Part shown: positions 4,642-5,385 of the stretch, one piece after another
Layout: every line of letters begins with the position of its first letter
Position numbering within the stretch: position 1 is the first letter of the stretch
Assembly: GCA_934273135.1 (NCBI GenBank)
Contig: CAKQSU010000092.1
Location: forward strand, 1-5,385
Reading direction: 5' to 3'
Source of the DNA: an uncultured Clostridia bacterium
Lineage (GTDB): Bacteria > Bacillota > Clostridia > Christensenellales > Borkfalkiaceae
Length of the DNA: 5,385 nucleotides
Program-made: the position numbers and the translations under genes
The notes under the pieces: generated by a model
Told to the model about the DNA's origin: nothing
Database searches by the model: none
What the model saw: the letters and a program-made list of their open reading frames with translations, nothing else

Positions 4642-5385
4642 ATGACTACACACAAAAAAAAGGTCGGACTCGTGTCGCTCGGTTGCGACAAAAACAGGGT
4701 TGACGGCGAAAAACTTTTATATGAGGTTGCAAAGCACTACGACATAACTTCTTCGATAGAGGACGCAAACGTGCTTATTGTGAACACTTGCGCGTTTTTA
4801 GGCTCTGCGCGAGAAGAGGCGATAAACACCGTTTTCGAGTATTTGCCGTACAAGCAAGACGGCAACCTTGAAAAAATAATAATGACGGGTTGCCTTCCGC
4901 AAAAATTCGTCGGCGACATGTTCGACGATTTTACCGAGGTGGACGCGTTTTTAGGCACTAAGGACGGCTCGCTCATCACGCAGGCTATCGACGAAGTTTA
5001 TAAGGGCAAAAGACTAAACCTCGTCGGCAAAGGGAAAGAACTCGGCTGTTCGAGGATAGTCACCACCCCGGGGCATTTTGCTTATCTTAAAATTTCCGAC
5101 GGTTGCAACAACCACTGTACATACTGCCTTATCCCTAAAATTCGAGGGAAATTCGTTTCCCGCCCGATAGAGAGCCTCCTAGATGAGGCAAAGGATTTGG
5201 GCGAGGTGGAAGAACTTATTCTCGTCGCGCAGGACACCACTCGTTACGGCGAGGATTTGTACGGCGAAATAAGGCTCGTTGAACTTATCCGCGCGCTTTC
5301 CGCGCTCGAAACGGTCAAACATATTCGCTTAATGTACTGTTATCCCGAGCTTATCGACGATAAGCTTATCGCAGAGATAAGGGAC
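4642..5385 (+). CDS. rimO: Ribosomal protein uS12 methylthiotransferase RimO, N-terminal 248 residues (3' truncated)
   Basis: The frame opens at ATG 4642 and stays open to the window end. RimO is a cytoplasmic radical-SAM enzyme that adds a methylthio group to an aspartate of ribosomal protein S12. The N-terminal UPF0004 domain shows the family start VSLGCDKNRVD and its three cluster cysteines, Cys15, Cys50 (NTCAF) and Cys84 (GCLPQ). The radical-SAM motif is CNNHCTYC, with Cys155, Cys159 and Cys162, followed by IRGKFVSRPIE. LVAQDTTRYGEDLYG and MYCYPE are RimO-like rather than MiaB-like. The full protein should be about 430-450 residues, so the end of the radical-SAM domain and the TRAM domain are missing. 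The start is the first ATG after an in-frame TGA at 4624-4626. The leader has no Shine-Dalgarno sequence but is A-rich. Placement downstream of ftsK is common in Bacillota, usually with a shorter gap. Confidence 0.5.
   Translation, partial: MTTHKKKVGLVSLGCDKNRVDGEKLLYEVAKHYDITSSIEDANVLIVNTCAFLGSAREEAINTVFEYLPYKQDGNLEKIIMTGCLPQKFVGDMFDDFTEVDAFLGTKDGSLITQAIDEVYKGKRLNLVGKGKELGCSRIVTTPGHFAYLKISDGCNNHCTYCLIPKIRGKFVSRPIESLLDEAKDLGEVEELILVAQDTTRYGEDLYGEIRLVELIRALSALETVKHIRLMYCYPELIDDKLIAEIRD

Noticed and set aside
4330..4653. Minus-strand open frames of 107 and 91 codons across the hairpin spacer
   Set aside because: They run through the palindromic repeats and overlap the rimO start. The translation is low-complexity (PHPPPTRRRSPFP), without a ribosome binding site or recognisable domain.

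Overview
The window reads as an ordinary chromosomal stretch of a Bacillota (Clostridia-like) bacterium. This rests on the ftsK/spoIIIE-rimO gene order, on sigma-A type promoters, on a TTG start with a Shine-Dalgarno sequence, and on repeat-rich spacers of a kind I associate with uncultured gut Clostridia. The genus cannot be fixed from the sequence. All four recognisable genes lie on the + strand.

Layout: (1) 1-414 is the 3' end of tex, with its C-terminal S1 RNA-binding domain. (2) 415-564 is a spacer carrying a perfect-consensus sigma-A promoter (TTGACA-17-TATAAT), a leader hairpin and a strong ribosome binding site. (3) 565-795 is acpP, the acyl carrier protein, which forms its own short transcription unit. 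It is followed by a tandem 10-bp duplication and a clear intrinsic terminator. (4) 953-1019 holds an extended -10 promoter and ribosome binding site for (5) 1020-4220, a 1066-residue FtsK/SpoIIIE DNA translocase. This has four membrane segments, a roughly 380-residue low-complexity linker, the motor, and a C-terminal gamma winged helix. (6) 4221-4641 is a 421-bp non-coding spacer that appears to be built almost entirely of repeat or palindromic elements. (7) 4642-5385 is the 5' two-thirds or so of rimO, the ribosomal protein S12 methylthiotransferase, which runs off the window.

The genes do unrelated housekeeping jobs: transcription/RNA binding, fatty acid and phospholipid carrier, chromosome segregation, and ribosome modification. 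acpP is insulated by its own promoter and terminator. ftsK has its own promoter. rimO has no obvious promoter or Shine-Dalgarno sequence, so it may depend on read-through from ftsK or on signals inside the repeat spacer.

The most interesting part is the ftsK-rimO spacer. It contains a ~130-bp element with imperfect terminal inverted repeats, a C/G-rich double-hairpin element with a G-quadruplex-like minus strand, and a tandem array of four hairpins. In that array the linkers (YGATAT) and most loops are conserved, while the stem sequences differ from unit to unit but each stays self-complementary. Such a pattern suggests that structure rather than sequence is maintained. Secondary points of interest are unusual residues in the FtsK motor and in its DNA-reading gamma domain. 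I saw no CRISPR array, defence system, rRNA or tRNA.
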